Shown piece by piece: positions 10,372 through 19,801 of a DNA stretch of 64,000 bases. Position 1 is the stretch's first letter, and each line of letters begins with the position of its first letter. The DNA comes from an uncultured Rubripirellula sp. (GTDB lineage Bacteria > Planctomycetota > Planctomycetia > Pirellulales > Pirellulaceae). The position numbers were made by a program, and so were the translations under genes. The notes beneath the pieces were generated by a model. It did no database searches and was not told where the DNA came from. It was given only the letters and a program-made list of their open reading frames with translations. The stretch spans positions 1-64,000 of the forward strand of contig CALIBL010000021.1 in the NCBI GenBank assembly GCA_938045805.1, given 5' to 3'.

Positions 10372-10785
10372 TCAGTTGCCATCTTTTGTCGTGACACTGT
10401 AGTCACTGATGCCAGTTTGATTACAGATATCCATCACGTTAACAATGGGTTGGAATGTCGTCGCGCGATCTGCGCGAATGACGACACTTTGATTGGTGGG
10501 ATTGCTGGTTGCTGCAACTTTGAGTAGGCGTCTTAGTTCATTCAGCTCTGTTGGCTGGCCCGAGAGAAATACAGCCCCATTTCGGCTTACATCCACAACA
10601 ATTTCCCGGGGTTTTCCCGTCATCGGGACAGCGCTTGTTGCAGATGGTAACACGATGTCCAAACGCTTCTCTTCGTTCTCAAATTCGCTAGTTACGAGAA
10701 AAAAGATTAAGAGTAGAAAAACCACATCGATCAGTGGTGTTAAGCTCAAAGTACTGGCACTAGTGTGATGTTTCAATTTAGCCAT
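10372..10785 (-). CDS. exbD: ExbD/TolR-family biopolymer transport protein
   Basis: This 137-residue protein has one N-terminal transmembrane segment beginning LTPLIDVVFLLLIFFLV, with the conserved membrane Asp at D20 that carries protons in ExbD and TolR. A small periplasmic domain follows (IVVDVSRNGAVFLSG, VVIRADRATTFQPIVNVMDICNQTGI), as usual for the family. It lies 13 bases after the ExbB gene and 65 bases before the membrane-toroid gene. With ExbB it should form the proton-driven stator that works on a partner, most likely the 905-residue protein downstream. The gene name describes the family; assignment to Ton, Tol or another system is open. Confidence 0.9.
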   Translation of the reverse strand: MAKLKHHTSASTLSLTPLIDVVFLLLIFFLVTSEFENEEKRLDIVLPSATSAVPMTGKPREIVVDVSRNGAVFLSGQPTELNELRRLLKVAATSNPTNQSVVIRADRATTFQPIVNVMDICNQTGISDYSVTTKDGN

Positions 10786-10798
10786 GGCGCGGCATTCC

Positions 10799-11755
10799 TT
10801 ATTTAGAGTCGCTTGCTTCGCGAGAAGGAACGGAACTTGAAGGAATAATCGGCGGCACGACTTCTGCCGTATTCATGTTCACGAGACGTCCGTTGCTGTC
10901 CAATTCACCACGGCCAATGAATCTCGTCAGACCGGGGGAGAGTTGGAAAGTAAAGTCTTCCACGGCGTGAAAGATCTTGAGAAGACGGTTTTCAAGATAA
11001 AGAGCAAGAATAGCGGCTGGGATTGCGACTGCTAAACCAGCTAACGTGGTAGTTAAAGCGGTGTAGATTCCTTCTGACAACTGTTCGCTGCGACTTCGGT
11101 CTGGGGTAAGGGTTGTGGATTCATGAAATGCAACAATCATCCCCCACACCGTTCCTAGAAGGCCCATCAAGGGTGTGGCTGCACCCGCGAGGGTAAGCCA
11201 GCGAATGGGGCTGGCGCATTTGTCGATTTCTCGTTGCGCGGTTTCAAGTCCTGCTCGTTCAATTTCATGAAGTGGTTGACCGGTTCTTGCCAGCATCGAT
11301 AGAAGGATTCGGGAAGCTGCTGACGGATGGGAATTGCACGCTGTGTGTGCCGCTGCTGGGTTGAATGTTTCCGGAGGGCTATTGAGTAAAGTTATTTCTT
11401 GTTCCAGATTCCTGGGCAAGATGCAATCTTTTCGTAGGTGTAGCATCCGCTCGACTGCGAGTGTGACAACCATGAGACTCATGAGTCCAATCGGGATCAT
11501 GAAGGCGCCACCTCGCACAATCAGAGAGAGCAAATCAATGCTCGTGGGTTCTGCCACCGCATTGGTCGTTTGATTTGTGTCTGATAGCAGATCACGGATT
11601 TCACTTTCCGCGACCGATACATTTTCGGTGTCAGCATCCTTGCCAGTACTTTGTTCTTGTGCGTGGCAATGGGGGTTGAATGGTAAAAGAATTACCGTAA
11701 GGAGAATCAGCATGCCACATCGAGGAGGCGACATTTCTCGCAGTAGCTTATTCAA
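10799..11755 (-). CDS. exbB: ExbB/TolQ/MotA-family proton channel protein
   Basis: The 318-residue protein begins with a hydrophobic signal-like segment (MLILLTVILLPFNP) and an acidic spacer not found in short ExbB proteins. Three family transmembrane helices follow, near IVRGGAFMIPIGLMSLMVV, WLTLAGAATPLMGLLGTVWG and TTTLAGLAVAIPAAILALY. GAATPLMGLLGTVWGM and TALTTTLAGLAVAIP are classic ExbB/TolQ signatures. It overlaps the upstream TPR gene by 8 bases and sits 13 bases before exbD, so tight co-translation is expected. ATG 11734 (MSPPRCGML) is an alternative start. Extended ExbB proteins with a signal peptide are known in several phyla. The C-terminal tail is Ser/Pro-rich. Confidence 0.9.
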   Translation of the reverse strand: MNKLLREMSPPRCGMLILLTVILLPFNPHCHAQEQSTGKDADTENVSVAESEIRDLLSDTNQTTNAVAEPTSIDLLSLIVRGGAFMIPIGLMSLMVVTLAVERMLHLRKDCILPRNLEQEITLLNSPPETFNPAAAHTACNSHPSAASRILLSMLARTGQPLHEIERAGLETAQREIDKCASPIRWLTLAGAATPLMGLLGTVWGMIVAFHESTTLTPDRSRSEQLSEGIYTALTTTLAGLAVAIPAAILALYLENRLLKIFHAVEDFTFQLSPGLTRFIGRGELDSNGRLVNMNTAEVVPPIIPSSSVPSREASDSK

Positions 11756-14700
11756 TTTTCAGTGCCTCGATTCGTTCTCGTGCTCGGCCAACGAGATCAT
11801 GGTTGGGGTGTTTATCGATAAGATATTGATAGAATGAGATTGCGATATCTTTGGCCCGCTGCTTGGCCTGAGGCTGATTAGCCTGAGATAGTACAAGTTC
11901 GCTGCACCGACCCGCTTCGAATCCACTCTTTGCCTGCCAGTTTTTAATAGAGTCGGTCGCGTTCTCGGCGTTAAACCCGTACATCACTCGCTGGAACTCA
12001 GGAATTGCCAATTCTAACTGGCCATCGGCAAAAAAGATTTCGCCCATGATGAACCGCGCGCGCGCAGCAGATTCATTGCGATAGTTATTTGCGACTTCGC
12101 GAAGTAATTCTAAGGCGGCAGGGTGATTGCCAGCTTGCTGGTGTGCAAAGCCCGTTTCGTAGAATACCTCTGGGAGGTAACTCGTTGCAGGGAATCGCTC
12201 TCGAAGTTCGTCGTACCATGCGATTGCCTCGCTCCACCGTTTCAATTGCGCTGCCGATTGCCCACCGTGGAGAAAGACAATTTCACGAATCTGTCGGTCC
12301 GATGGATCCAATAATTTTTTTGCATTTTCATCACTGCTGCGGACCCTATCTCTTGCAGTTTTGAACGCGAGAAGAGCTTGGTCGTATTGCTGCTGACGGT
12401 ATAGACATTCCCCCTTCATTGCTAACGCATCAAAATGAAGCGCGCCCTCAGTAAATTGATCAGCTAACTGTTCAAATTTTACTAATGCCGGATCGAACTT
12501 TTTTTGATTGAACAGCGACCACGCGACTCGATAGATCGATCTTTCAGTCAGGTCTGCATCCTGCGAGGTTCGTCTGGCTAATTCAAAATATTCGATAGCT
12601 TGATCGAATTCATTGTTGGAGTAATTATGTTGCCCGATGTAGTAAGCCGCAGAGGCGGTATGAACGCTTTCTGGATATCGACTTAGCTGCTCAGTGAAAA
12701 CCTCTAATGCTTTGTCGCTGTCCAAGCTGTCTCTGTAGGCCCAGCCTAATTCGTGAAGCGCGGTTTCGAGATCCGGATAATCAGGGATCTCATCTACAAT
12801 GCGTTGTAGAAGGGCTGCGGATTTCTTAGGTTGATTCCCCTGCGAATGAACTCGCGATAATTCAAAAAGAGCATTGCCCCGTCTTTCATTGGTAGTCGCT
12901 AGTCCTAACGCGAGTTCAAAAAATTTGATCGCTTCAGCGAGGTTCCCTGCTCCACGGTGGGCAATACCACTTGCAATCAAAGTGTCGAAATATTGAGGTT
13001 GATCTGTATTCTTGAGTAGAGGCTCGAGAGTCACAACTGCCTCTTGATATTGCTGGGACTGGATTAGTGCCCACGCCCATCCGTATGTGGCTTGATTTTT
13101 CAGGCGGCTAGAATTTGTCTTCGAGGCGACCTGTTTGTAAAAAGTAACCGCCTTATTTAATTCATTCTTTTCAAGAGCCAGTGAAGCGACTTGATATCTT
13201 GCTCGATTGCTTGCTTCTGATAATGGTTCCGCGTTGATAAGCCCTTCCCAGCATGCCAGTGCTTCATCCGCTTTTCCAGATCCCCTTAAGGCTTCGCCTA
13301 AGGCGTATTGAATCTCTACGTTGTGGACTGAATTCGTAGATTCATTTAGTGCTTGGCGGAGCCTCTGAATCGCTTGGTCGAGATCTGAGGTTTGGATGTA
13401 GGCTTGACCCGTAAGAAGTAGAAATTCAGCTTTTTGTTCTGCGTCAACGAAGAGCTGTTGCTCGGGGACCATCCATTGTATCGTGTAACTTGGATTTCCG
13501 GTCTCATTCCAGTGTGAGGCGGCTCGCAATAACCATTGCGCGCGTCGTGATGGATCGCCTGATTTTGCAGAAATGAGCTCAATGAAGCTTTGGGACGAAG
13601 CCTCTGAGTCACCAAGTTTGTGCTCTGCTTCTGCTTTGATGTACCTGATTTCCGAAATCAGATTTGTATTTGAATACTTGTTAATGAATTCTTTTGCGTA
13701 ATTCAGCGATTCTTGATTCTCATTGAGCTGAAAGGCGAGCACAGCAGCATTAAAAAGTGCTTTGGGGGCAAGTGGGTCTCCGGGATAGTTCTCAAAGACC
13801 TCATGGAATTTTTCTTTTCCTAAGCGTTTTTCTTCTGAGGTGATTCCAGCTGCATACGCCTCTGCAAGATCCATCTGAAGTGACACAGCAAATGTCCCAC
13901 CAGTACCACGTTCTAGCTGTTGGTTGATCAGTTCGACGGCGTCGATGTGCCTGCTTTGACTAATTTTGATCCGTACCAACCAATGAGTGGCTTCCGTTGT
14001 CGAGGAGATATCTTTACTGTTTAAGACTTTGCGAAACTCAGCTTCTGCAAGATCCAACTTCCCAAGACGGTAGTAACTCTGAGCTTTCGCAAGTTGCGAG
14101 GGAGTCACGAGTACCGATGATGGATATTGCTCAAGCAGTTCGGTGTATTTTGTTCCAGCTAGCTCATACTCTTCGAGTTGAACCAGTGTGAAGGCTTCCC
14201 GGAAAATGGCATAGGCTCGGTCGTTTGCGACTTTTGTGGACGTCGTTGCCGCGCGAAAGTGCTTAAGGGCATCTTCGAATTGTTTCTCCGTGATATAGAG
14301 ATCACCAAGCCTAATTTCCACATCCGCCAAAATCGTTTCTCGTTGACCGCGTTCAACAAGCTTTAAATAAGTCTCAATGGCTGATTGATTTTGCTTTGCT
14401 TCTTCTAAAGCAACGCCTTTTCCATACATCGCATCGACCCATAGAGGCGAGTCGGAGTCTTGGTTTTGAAGAAGTTTGTCATAGAAATCAACTGCTTCAG
14501 TTAGATTTCCGAGTCGATATGAGATTTCCCCGCTGTACAGAAACGATTGATCGCTTTGAATTTGCGTTGGATTGATGCTGCGTAATTGTTCTAGGAGAGA
14601 TAGCGACTTTTGTAATAAGTCGCGATCCGCGTTGGGCTTCGCAATCGCCTGGGAGTAGAGACACCACGATAGATTGCTCAATGCATCAGTTCGCGACTTA

Positions 14701-15209
14701 AACTCTTCATCTAGCAGAGTGCGTTCAAAAGCCTGTGCAGCGTCAAGAAAATTTGGCTCTTGCTTTTGCATGTAGCAAATGCCCAAGTAATACCAAGCGC
14801 TACTTGCGAACGGGTGACTGGGGTATTGTTCTAGGAATTGCTGCCATGTCTCTATCGCGATGGAGTACGCCCCTCCTTTTTGAAAGTTGGCTGCGTCTGT
14901 GTAAATTGCCATTGCCTTCTTATCACTGTCACCTTGCTCCTCTGCGGTCTTAGGTTGCGATATTTGAGCGGACAGAGAGGGCAATGAAATGAGGGCAGTG
15001 AGGATGACGACAAAACGGAGACTGAGCGGTAGGATGCCGGCGATCAACGATGATTCCCATGGTTGAACCGGTAGCCGAAGCGAGGTATCCGTCCGTTGAA
15101 TCGGCTCGGATTCGTTTAGCGTGTCGAAGCTCAAGATCGCACTCCATTTTGCAAAGGGGAGATAGAAATCGTTCTCCGTTGTCTCCTTTCTATTCAGGAA
15201 ACTCTCCAC
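11748..15209 (-). CDS. Giant secreted TPR-repeat protein
   Basis: The protein has up to 1153 residues with tetratricopeptide-type repeats over nearly the whole length after residue 90 (recurring W/Y-x2-LG-x2-Y, A-x3-Y-x3-L and YPxS elements). A hydrophobic segment at about 55-80 ending SLSAQ looks like a signal peptide or anchor, so the repeats are placed in the periplasm. The GTG at 15209 gives an unusually long region before this segment; a TTG at residue 26 could be the true start. It is the first gene of the operon and overlaps exbB by 8 bases. TPR solenoids are scaffolds for protein contacts, and here the likely partners are the ExbB-ExbD complex and the toroid protein. Its length and repeats of YPxSxxxAxAxYYxG type resemble the YbgF/CpoB-type periplasmic TPR family that works with Tol, but much expanded. 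Confidence 0.8.
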   Translation of the reverse strand: MESFLNRKETTENDFYLPFAKWSAILSFDTLNESEPIQRTDTSLRLPVQPWESSLIAGILPLSLRFVVILTALISLPSLSAQISQPKTAEEQGDSDKKAMAIYTDAANFQKGGAYSIAIETWQQFLEQYPSHPFASSAWYYLGICYMQKQEPNFLDAAQAFERTLLDEEFKSRTDALSNLSWCLYSQAIAKPNADRDLLQKSLSLLEQLRSINPTQIQSDQSFLYSGEISYRLGNLTEAVDFYDKLLQNQDSDSPLWVDAMYGKGVALEEAKQNQSAIETYLKLVERGQRETILADVEIRLGDLYITEKQFEDALKHFRAATTSTKVANDRAYAIFREAFTLVQLEEYELAGTKYTELLEQYPSSVLVTPSQLAKAQSYYRLGKLDLAEAEFRKVLNSKDISSTTEATHWLVRIKISQSRHIDAVELINQQLERGTGGTFAVSLQMDLAEAYAAGITSEEKRLGKEKFHEVFENYPGDPLAPKALFNAAVLAFQLNENQESLNYAKEFINKYSNTNLISEIRYIKAEAEHKLGDSEASSQSFIELISAKSGDPSRRAQWLLRAASHWNETGNPSYTIQWMVPEQQLFVDAEQKAEFLLLTGQAYIQTSDLDQAIQRLRQALNESTNSVHNVEIQYALGEALRGSGKADEALACWEGLINAEPLSEASNRARYQVASLALEKNELNKAVTFYKQVASKTNSSRLKNQATYGWAWALIQSQQYQEAVVTLEPLLKNTDQPQYFDTLIASGIAHRGAGNLAEAIKFFELALGLATTNERRGNALFELSRVHSQGNQPKKSAALLQRIVDEIPDYPDLETALHELGWAYRDSLDSDKALEVFTEQLSRYPESVHTASAAYYIGQHNYSNNEFDQAIEYFELARRTSQDADLTERSIYRVAWSLFNQKKFDPALVKFEQLADQFTEGALHFDALAMKGECLYRQQQYDQALLAFKTARDRVRSSDENAKKLLDPSDRQIREIVFLHGGQSAAQLKRWSEAIAWYDELRERFPATSYLPEVFYETGFAHQQAGNHPAALELLREVANNYRNESAARARFIMGEIFFADGQLELAIPEFQRVMYGFNAENATDSIKNWQAKSGFEAGRCSELVLSQANQPQAKQRAKDIAISFYQYLIDKHPNHDLVGRARERIEALKIE

Positions 15210-15265
15210 CCCTCAGTTTAGCGGTCTTCTCGTTCTGTAGAAAGTTCGAACTCCACTAAGGAGGG

Positions 15266-15388
15266 ATGACTAATCCGCAAGGCTTGCCTAAACTTCCTGT
15301 GTTGAAGATTGAGGCGTCGAACCTTGGTCTTGTGGGTCCCGTAGAAGATAACACTGACGAAATCAGTTGGTATTGCCCGATTTCATAA
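15266..15388 (+). CDS. Possible 40-aa small protein
   Basis: An uninterrupted frame ATG-TAA (MTNPQGLPKLPVLKIEA ... SWYCPIS) lies in the divergent region between the TPR operon and the epimerase gene. AAGGAGG is present but ends only one base before the ATG, closer than normal, so initiation is uncertain. I do not recognise the protein. It could be a small gene, an upstream leader peptide of the epimerase transcript, or chance. Confidence 0.25.
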   Translation: MTNPQGLPKLPVLKIEASNLGLVGPVEDNTDEISWYCPIS

Positions 15389-15456
15389 GAAAGTTGATTG
15401 GGCACGAGGATCGTGCATCGCAGTCACCATATTCCCCAGCATTTTCCCGTTACTGA

Positions 15457-16455
15457 GTGTTGCAACCTGTGTCAAAGATATCACTTATCACCGGTGGAGC
15501 AGGTTTTATTGGTTCGCATCTTGCTGAAAGATTACTTGCCGCTGGTGAGCGGGTGATCATCGTCGATGATCTGTCTACTGGGAACGCGAGTAATTTGAAC
15601 CGCATCATCAATGATCAGAAGTTGGAGTATATCGAAGGTTCGATCGATGACGAATCGTTGGTTGAAGATGTCATCGCGAGGGCGGATCGTGTTTATCATT
15701 TGGCTGCGGCGGTTGGAGTTGCATTAATTGCGAAGCAACCGATCCAGACCATTGAACGTAATGTTTACCCAACTCAGTTGATATTAAATCAACTCGGAAA
15801 ATGCTTAGAACAAGGCAAAGCGGTGCCATGTTTCTTCGCAAGCACGAGCGAAGTGTACGGAAAGAATCCGAAGGAGATCTGGTGTGAAGAAGACGATCTC
15901 GTGTTTGGGGCAACTACAAAGCCGAGGTGGAGTTACGGAGTTTCCAAGGCGATTGATGAATTCTTAGCGCTCGCTTTCTATAAGGAACGTCGTTTACCAG
16001 TTGTTGTCGGGCGATTTTTCAATGTTGTCGGACCGCGACAAACAGGTGCCTACGGAATGGTGTTGCCTCGCTTTGTGCAGGCCGCACTCGAGAACAGGCC
16101 GTTGGTCGTTCATGATGACGGAAATCAAACTCGTTGTTTCGCGCATGTCGGCGACGTTGTCGAAGCCGTAACAACTTTACTAGAAACCCCCGCAGCTTTT
16201 GGGCGAGTTTTCAACATTGGGAGTGATCGTGATATTTCAATCTTGGAGTTAGCTCGGAAGGTCATCGAACGCACAGGGTCAACTTCAGAAATTCATTTTC
16301 AGAGTTACGCTGAAGCCTACGATCATTCGTTTGAGGATATTCGACGACGTGTGCCAGATCTGACACGAATTCGAGACACAATCGGCTTTCAGGCCAAAAG
16401 AGATCTCAATGCAATCATCGATACTGTCGCGGAGCATTTGCGTTCCTGCAAATAA
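15457..16455 (+). CDS. NAD-dependent sugar-nucleotide epimerase/dehydratase
   Basis: This 332-residue extended SDR has the N-terminal NAD motif GGAGFIGSHL, the DDLSTG segment typical of nucleotide-sugar enzymes, catalytic S-x-E with YGVSK (Y-x3-K), and RFFNVVGPRQTGAYGMVLPRF as in UDP-glucuronate decarboxylase, UDP-glucose 4-epimerase and dTDP-glucose 4,6-dehydratase relatives. It acts in the cytoplasm on a nucleotide sugar, probably for surface polysaccharide. The exact product cannot be fixed from sequence. The start is GTG 15457, or GTG 15469 (MSKISLITGG), which brings the NAD motif closer to the N-terminus. It stands alone on its strand, beside genes for Kdo activation on the other strand. 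Confidence 0.88.
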   Translation: MLQPVSKISLITGGAGFIGSHLAERLLAAGERVIIVDDLSTGNASNLNRIINDQKLEYIEGSIDDESLVEDVIARADRVYHLAAAVGVALIAKQPIQTIERNVYPTQLILNQLGKCLEQGKAVPCFFASTSEVYGKNPKEIWCEEDDLVFGATTKPRWSYGVSKAIDEFLALAFYKERRLPVVVGRFFNVVGPRQTGAYGMVLPRFVQAALENRPLVVHDDGNQTRCFAHVGDVVEAVTTLLETPAAFGRVFNIGSDRDISILELARKVIERTGSTSEIHFQSYAEAYDHSFEDIRRRVPDLTRIRDTIGFQAKRDLNAIIDTVAEHLRSCK

Positions 16456-16486
16456 CAACTTCGGTGAAAAGAGGACGAGGGGTTTA

Positions 16487-16846
16487 TTACCTGACCTCGA
16501 TGTATGCCATTCTTAGAGCATGTAGAGTCTGAGAGAGCATCTTGTCTTCGTCGTCACTAAGATTGCCTTGTGTCTTTTGACTAAGCATCTCTAGCGTATC
16601 GATGGTGTACTTTGCATAAGGCTTGTTCGTGGAGGTTTCGCCTGATTGCGGATCAGGAATATGGCCGAGCATGGCCATTGCTTGGCTAAACAGCATCGAA
16701 ACAAGCATCTCGAAAGAAGCAGGCGGCGGTGGTGGTGAATCTGTGTTTTCGTCACCTATCGTTGTTTCGTCTGCCGCATTAGACAGATCCGCTGGCGAAG
16801 GATCATTACTTTCTTCAGGCACTGAAATTTCTGGGTCTTCGGTCAT
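16487..16846 (-). CDS. DUF1844 domain protein
   Basis: The 119-residue protein has an acidic, Pro-rich N-terminal half (including five consecutive prolines) and a C-terminal DUF1844 domain: FEMLVSMLFSQAMAMLG, then AKYTIDTLEMLSQKTQGNLSDDE and LHALRMAYIEV. DUF1844 proteins are small, probably cytoplasmic, and of unknown function. This one follows pyrG by 81 bases on the same strand and could be the last gene of a kdsB-pyrG-DUF1844 unit. Confidence 0.85.
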   Translation of the reverse strand: MTEDPEISVPEESNDPSPADLSNAADETTIGDENTDSPPPPPASFEMLVSMLFSQAMAMLGHIPDPQSGETSTNKPYAKYTIDTLEMLSQKTQGNLSDDEDKMLSQTLHALRMAYIEVR

Positions 16847-16927
16847 TTTAAATCGTGCTGATGCTTTAACTGGTCTAAGGCAATGACGCCACTCAATGAA
16901 AGGCTGTACGGGAACTAGTCTTTATTT

Positions 16928-18550
16928 TCAATGTGCGCCGCGCTCTTGGTGTTTCTCAACCGCTGCCGCCACAAAACCTGCAAATAGCGGGTGAGCTTGG
17001 AGTGGTTTGCTTTTGAATTCAGGGTGGAATTGGACAGCCAAGAACCACGGGTGACTTGGTACTTCGATGATTTCCACAAGGCCACCATCCGGACGCGTGC
17101 CAGAGAATACCATTCCTGCATCTTCAAATTGTGTCCGGTAGTGATTGTTGAATTCGTAACGGTGTCGATGGCGTTCATCGATAAGTTCACGACCGTAAGC
17201 CTCCGCTGCTTTGCTACCTATAGCCAGCTTAGCAGGTTGGCTTCCGAGTCTCATGGTTCCACCCATTTGAGTGACATTTTGCTGTTCATCAAGAAGGCAG
17301 ATAACAGGATATGGGGTATCTTTGTCGAACTCGCTTGAGTGAGCTCCAGTTAAACCAAGGACATGTCTGCCGTATTCGATGACGGCGCATTGCATTCCCA
17401 GGCATATCCCAAGGAAAGGAATCCTTCGCTCTCGGGCAAATTTTATTGCTTGAACTTTCCCTTCAATACCGCGTTCACCGAAACCACCAGGAATTAAAAT
17501 TCCATGATATCCACTTAGCAGACGCTCAGCGCCTTCACGCTCAATATCTGCACTCTGGATCCTGCCGATTCGCACTTGCGCCTCATTTGCGATTCCAGCA
17601 TGATCAATTGATTCGTAGATTGATTTGTAGGCGTCTTTGTGTTCGGCATACTTGCCAACGACTGCGATTGAGATTTCGTGTCGAGGGTTTCTAAGACGCT
17701 TAATAAGATTTGTCCACGGCGTGATATCAAGCTGACTTGATGTGTGGGTCAGTCCCAGCTTATCGATAATTAGCTGGTCCAGTTTGTTATCGACCAAGGA
17801 GAGAGGTACTTCATAGATAGAGAAGTCTTTATCTTTCTCTTCAATGACAGCTTCGGTGGATACGTTGCAGAAAAGGGCGATTTTGTCTCGGTCTTCCCGG
17901 CTGATCGAATGCTCACACCGGCAAACGAGGACATCAGGTTGTATCCCGATCTCACGCAACTGGCCAACAGAATGTTGGGTTGGTTTGGTTTTTAGTTCGT
18001 CCGCGGCTTTGAGGTATGGCACTAAAGTCAGGTGCATATAAAGGCAATTCTCACGCCCCACATCAATTGAGAATTGGCGTATCGCTTCGAGGAATGGAAG
18101 ACTTTCGATATCGCCAACCGTTCCACCAATTTCAGTAATGACAACATCAACGTCATCACCCCCCATTCTCTTGATCACCGATTTGATCTCGTTGGTGATG
18201 TGGGGAATCACCTGAACCGTTTTACCTAGAAATTGGCCGTTTCGCTCTTTGTCAATCACGGACTGGTAGATCTGACCAGTTGTATAATTGCAATCGCGAG
18301 TCAAGGCACCCGATGTGAAACGTTCATAGTGACCTAAGTCGAGATCTGTTTCACTGCCATCATCCAACACATAGACTTCTCCGTGTTGGTAAGGACTCAT
18401 CGTGCCTGGGTCCACATTGATGTACGGATCCAGTTTCTGCATCCGCACTCGAAGCCCACGCTGCTCAAGGAGCATCCCAATTGAGGCACTTGTTAATCCT
18501 TTTCCCAAAGAACTAACGACCCCGCCCGTTACAAAAATGTGTTTTGTCAT
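16928..18550 (-). CDS. pyrG: CTP synthase
   Basis: PyrG makes CTP from UTP, ATP and glutamine in the cytoplasm. The 540-residue length is usual for the family. The N-terminal amidoligase domain begins [20 protein letters not shown] with the [13 protein letters not shown] block and GGTVGDIES. The C-terminal class I glutamine amidotransferase domain has GGFGERG and the nucleophile in GICLGMQ near residue 380, with the His/Glu pair in FHPEF. The start ATG is at the conserved position. kdsB lies 176 bases upstream on the same strand; KdsB consumes CTP, so the pairing is metabolically sensible. Confidence 0.97.
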   Translation of the reverse strand: MTKHIFVTGGVVSSLGKGLTSASIGMLLEQRGLRVRMQKLDPYINVDPGTMSPYQHGEVYVLDDGSETDLDLGHYERFTSGALTRDCNYTTGQIYQSVIDKERNGQFLGKTVQVIPHITNEIKSVIKRMGGDDVDVVITEIGGTVGDIESLPFLEAIRQFSIDVGRENCLYMHLTLVPYLKAADELKTKPTQHSVGQLREIGIQPDVLVCRCEHSISREDRDKIALFCNVSTEAVIEEKDKDFSIYEVPLSLVDNKLDQLIIDKLGLTHTSSQLDITPWTNLIKRLRNPRHEISIAVVGKYAEHKDAYKSIYESIDHAGIANEAQVRIGRIQSADIEREGAERLLSGYHGILIPGGFGERGIEGKVQAIKFARERRIPFLGICLGMQCAVIEYGRHVLGLTGAHSSEFDKDTPYPVICLLDEQQNVTQMGGTMRLGSQPAKLAIGSKAAEAYGRELIDERHRHRYEFNNHYRTQFEDAGMVFSGTRPDGGLVEIIEVPSHPWFLAVQFHPEFKSKPLQAHPLFAGFVAAAVEKHQERGAH

Positions 18551-18726
18551 GGGAACGAATCATACCACGGCCAGAAAATACGGGAAGGCTTGGACGCTGG
18601 TAAAACGGATACTTGATCTTAAGAACGCGTCTTTAACGATGCGTTATCTTCATGATTTGGCGAAACAGCTATCGGCTGAAATTAATTTTGGAGAGAAATT
18701 GCCGTGTTACCTCGTTTTTATCTGGC

Positions 18727-19566
18727 TTATGTGTCCCCGTTGGCTTCCAACCTAGCAACGAACTGATCAAAGTCATTTTGAGTGTCGATTCCCGAAGCAG
18801 CATGTGGGACTTGAGCGACTTGGATGATCTTTCCGGCCTCCAGAGCTCGCAATTGCTCTAGCTTTTCAAGTTGCTCCAATCGGGAGGGGGGGGTGTTTGT
18901 AAACCATTCCAAGAATTCTCTCCGATACGCGTAAATTCCAATGTGGTGCCAGAAAATTGGCGGATCACGGAAGAAATCTTCGCTGTCTATTCCATCTCTG
19001 AGGTGGGGTACTGCAGATCGACTGAAATAGAGTGCCCTGCCCTGCCCTGCGGCGTTCGCTTGTTGAGCTTCCAGAACTGCTGCATCCGTTTTGTTGTCAG
19101 CGAGGCGAGCTCGCTGGAAGTCACCCATCACAACCTTCACACAGGAAGGATCTCGAAGTGTTTCTGCGTCTCGAATGGGGGTTCCGGCAGTTGAAATGTC
19201 GGCTTTGGGGCAATTTTGTAGTGAAGAGATGACTAGGTCGATGGTGTCACCTGAGATTTCAGGTTCATCAGATTGGACGTTGACGAAAATATCCACTTCC
19301 GGAAATTGTGTCGCTACCTCAGCCACACGATCTGTCCCGCTCTGGCACTTGGTAGACGTTAGTTTCCAAGAGCCACCAAATCGTTCTGTTTCCTTTGCAA
19401 GTTCATGGTCATCAACTGCGACGAGAATTTGATCTGCGAGCGTGGACTGGCTCGCTGCTTCAAAGGTGTGCTGCAGAATGGTTTTTCCACTGGCTACTTT
19501 TAAGAGCTTTTTCGGCAGGCGGCTCGATTCGAGACGTGCCGGCAACACGATCATACAGGTTGTCAT
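18727..19566 (-). CDS. kdsB: 3-deoxy-manno-octulosonate cytidylyltransferase (CMP-Kdo synthetase)
   Basis: KdsB activates Kdo with CTP to CMP-Kdo for the inner core of LPS. Visible family motifs are IVLPARLESSRLPKKLL (nucleotide binding), a TDRVAEV segment, VNVQSDEPEI (metal-binding QxDEP), YFSRSAVPHLRD and HHIGIYAYRREFL, and LEQLEKLEQLRALE near the end. The frame is open to ATG 19632; ATG 19566 gives 279 residues and ATG 19554 gives 275, nearer to the usual length of about 250. The gene is divergent from the riboswitch-controlled operon and precedes pyrG. Its presence implies that this planctomycete makes Kdo-containing LPS. Confidence 0.93.
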   Translation of the reverse strand: MTTCMIVLPARLESSRLPKKLLKVASGKTILQHTFEAASQSTLADQILVAVDDHELAKETERFGGSWKLTSTKCQSGTDRVAEVATQFPEVDIFVNVQSDEPEISGDTIDLVISSLQNCPKADISTAGTPIRDAETLRDPSCVKVVMGDFQRARLADNKTDAAVLEAQQANAAGQGRALYFSRSAVPHLRDGIDSEDFFRDPPIFWHHIGIYAYRREFLEWFTNTPPSRLEQLEKLEQLRALEAGKIIQVAQVPHAASGIDTQNDFDQFVARLEANGDT

Positions 19567-19761
19567 ATTTGAAGCAGAGAACTGCCGAGTTGTCGGATTC
19601 GTGGTGGTTTCGGTCTTGTCAGCGGTACCCAAACTCCCGCTCTATATCTCACAAGTATAGTCTGAGTCGCAACAGCGCTGATGCTTGGAACAGAGCCTGG
19701 TGGGACTTAGAATATTGGGAGGAATGTTGTCTCAAAGTCTATCTAAGCAGGGGGGGCAGGT

Positions 19762-19790
19762 TTGACAGACGGTTCTCGCAAAGATACATT
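19762..19790 (+). promoter_or_regulatory. Sigma-70-type promoter for the cobalamin riboswitch
   Basis: A perfect -35 box TTGACA (19762-19767), a 17-base spacer and TACATT (19785-19790, 4 of 6 consensus) place the transcript start near 19797. That is about five bases before the predicted first stem of the riboswitch. The position and spacing make it a strong candidate. Confidence 0.7.
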
Positions 19791-19801
19791 TCTCCTCAAT
19801 G

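Noticed and set aside
15402..15416. GCACGA/TCGTGC hairpin before the epimerase gene
   Set aside because: Six base pairs with a 3-base loop and no conserved context; too short to call an operator or riboswitch.
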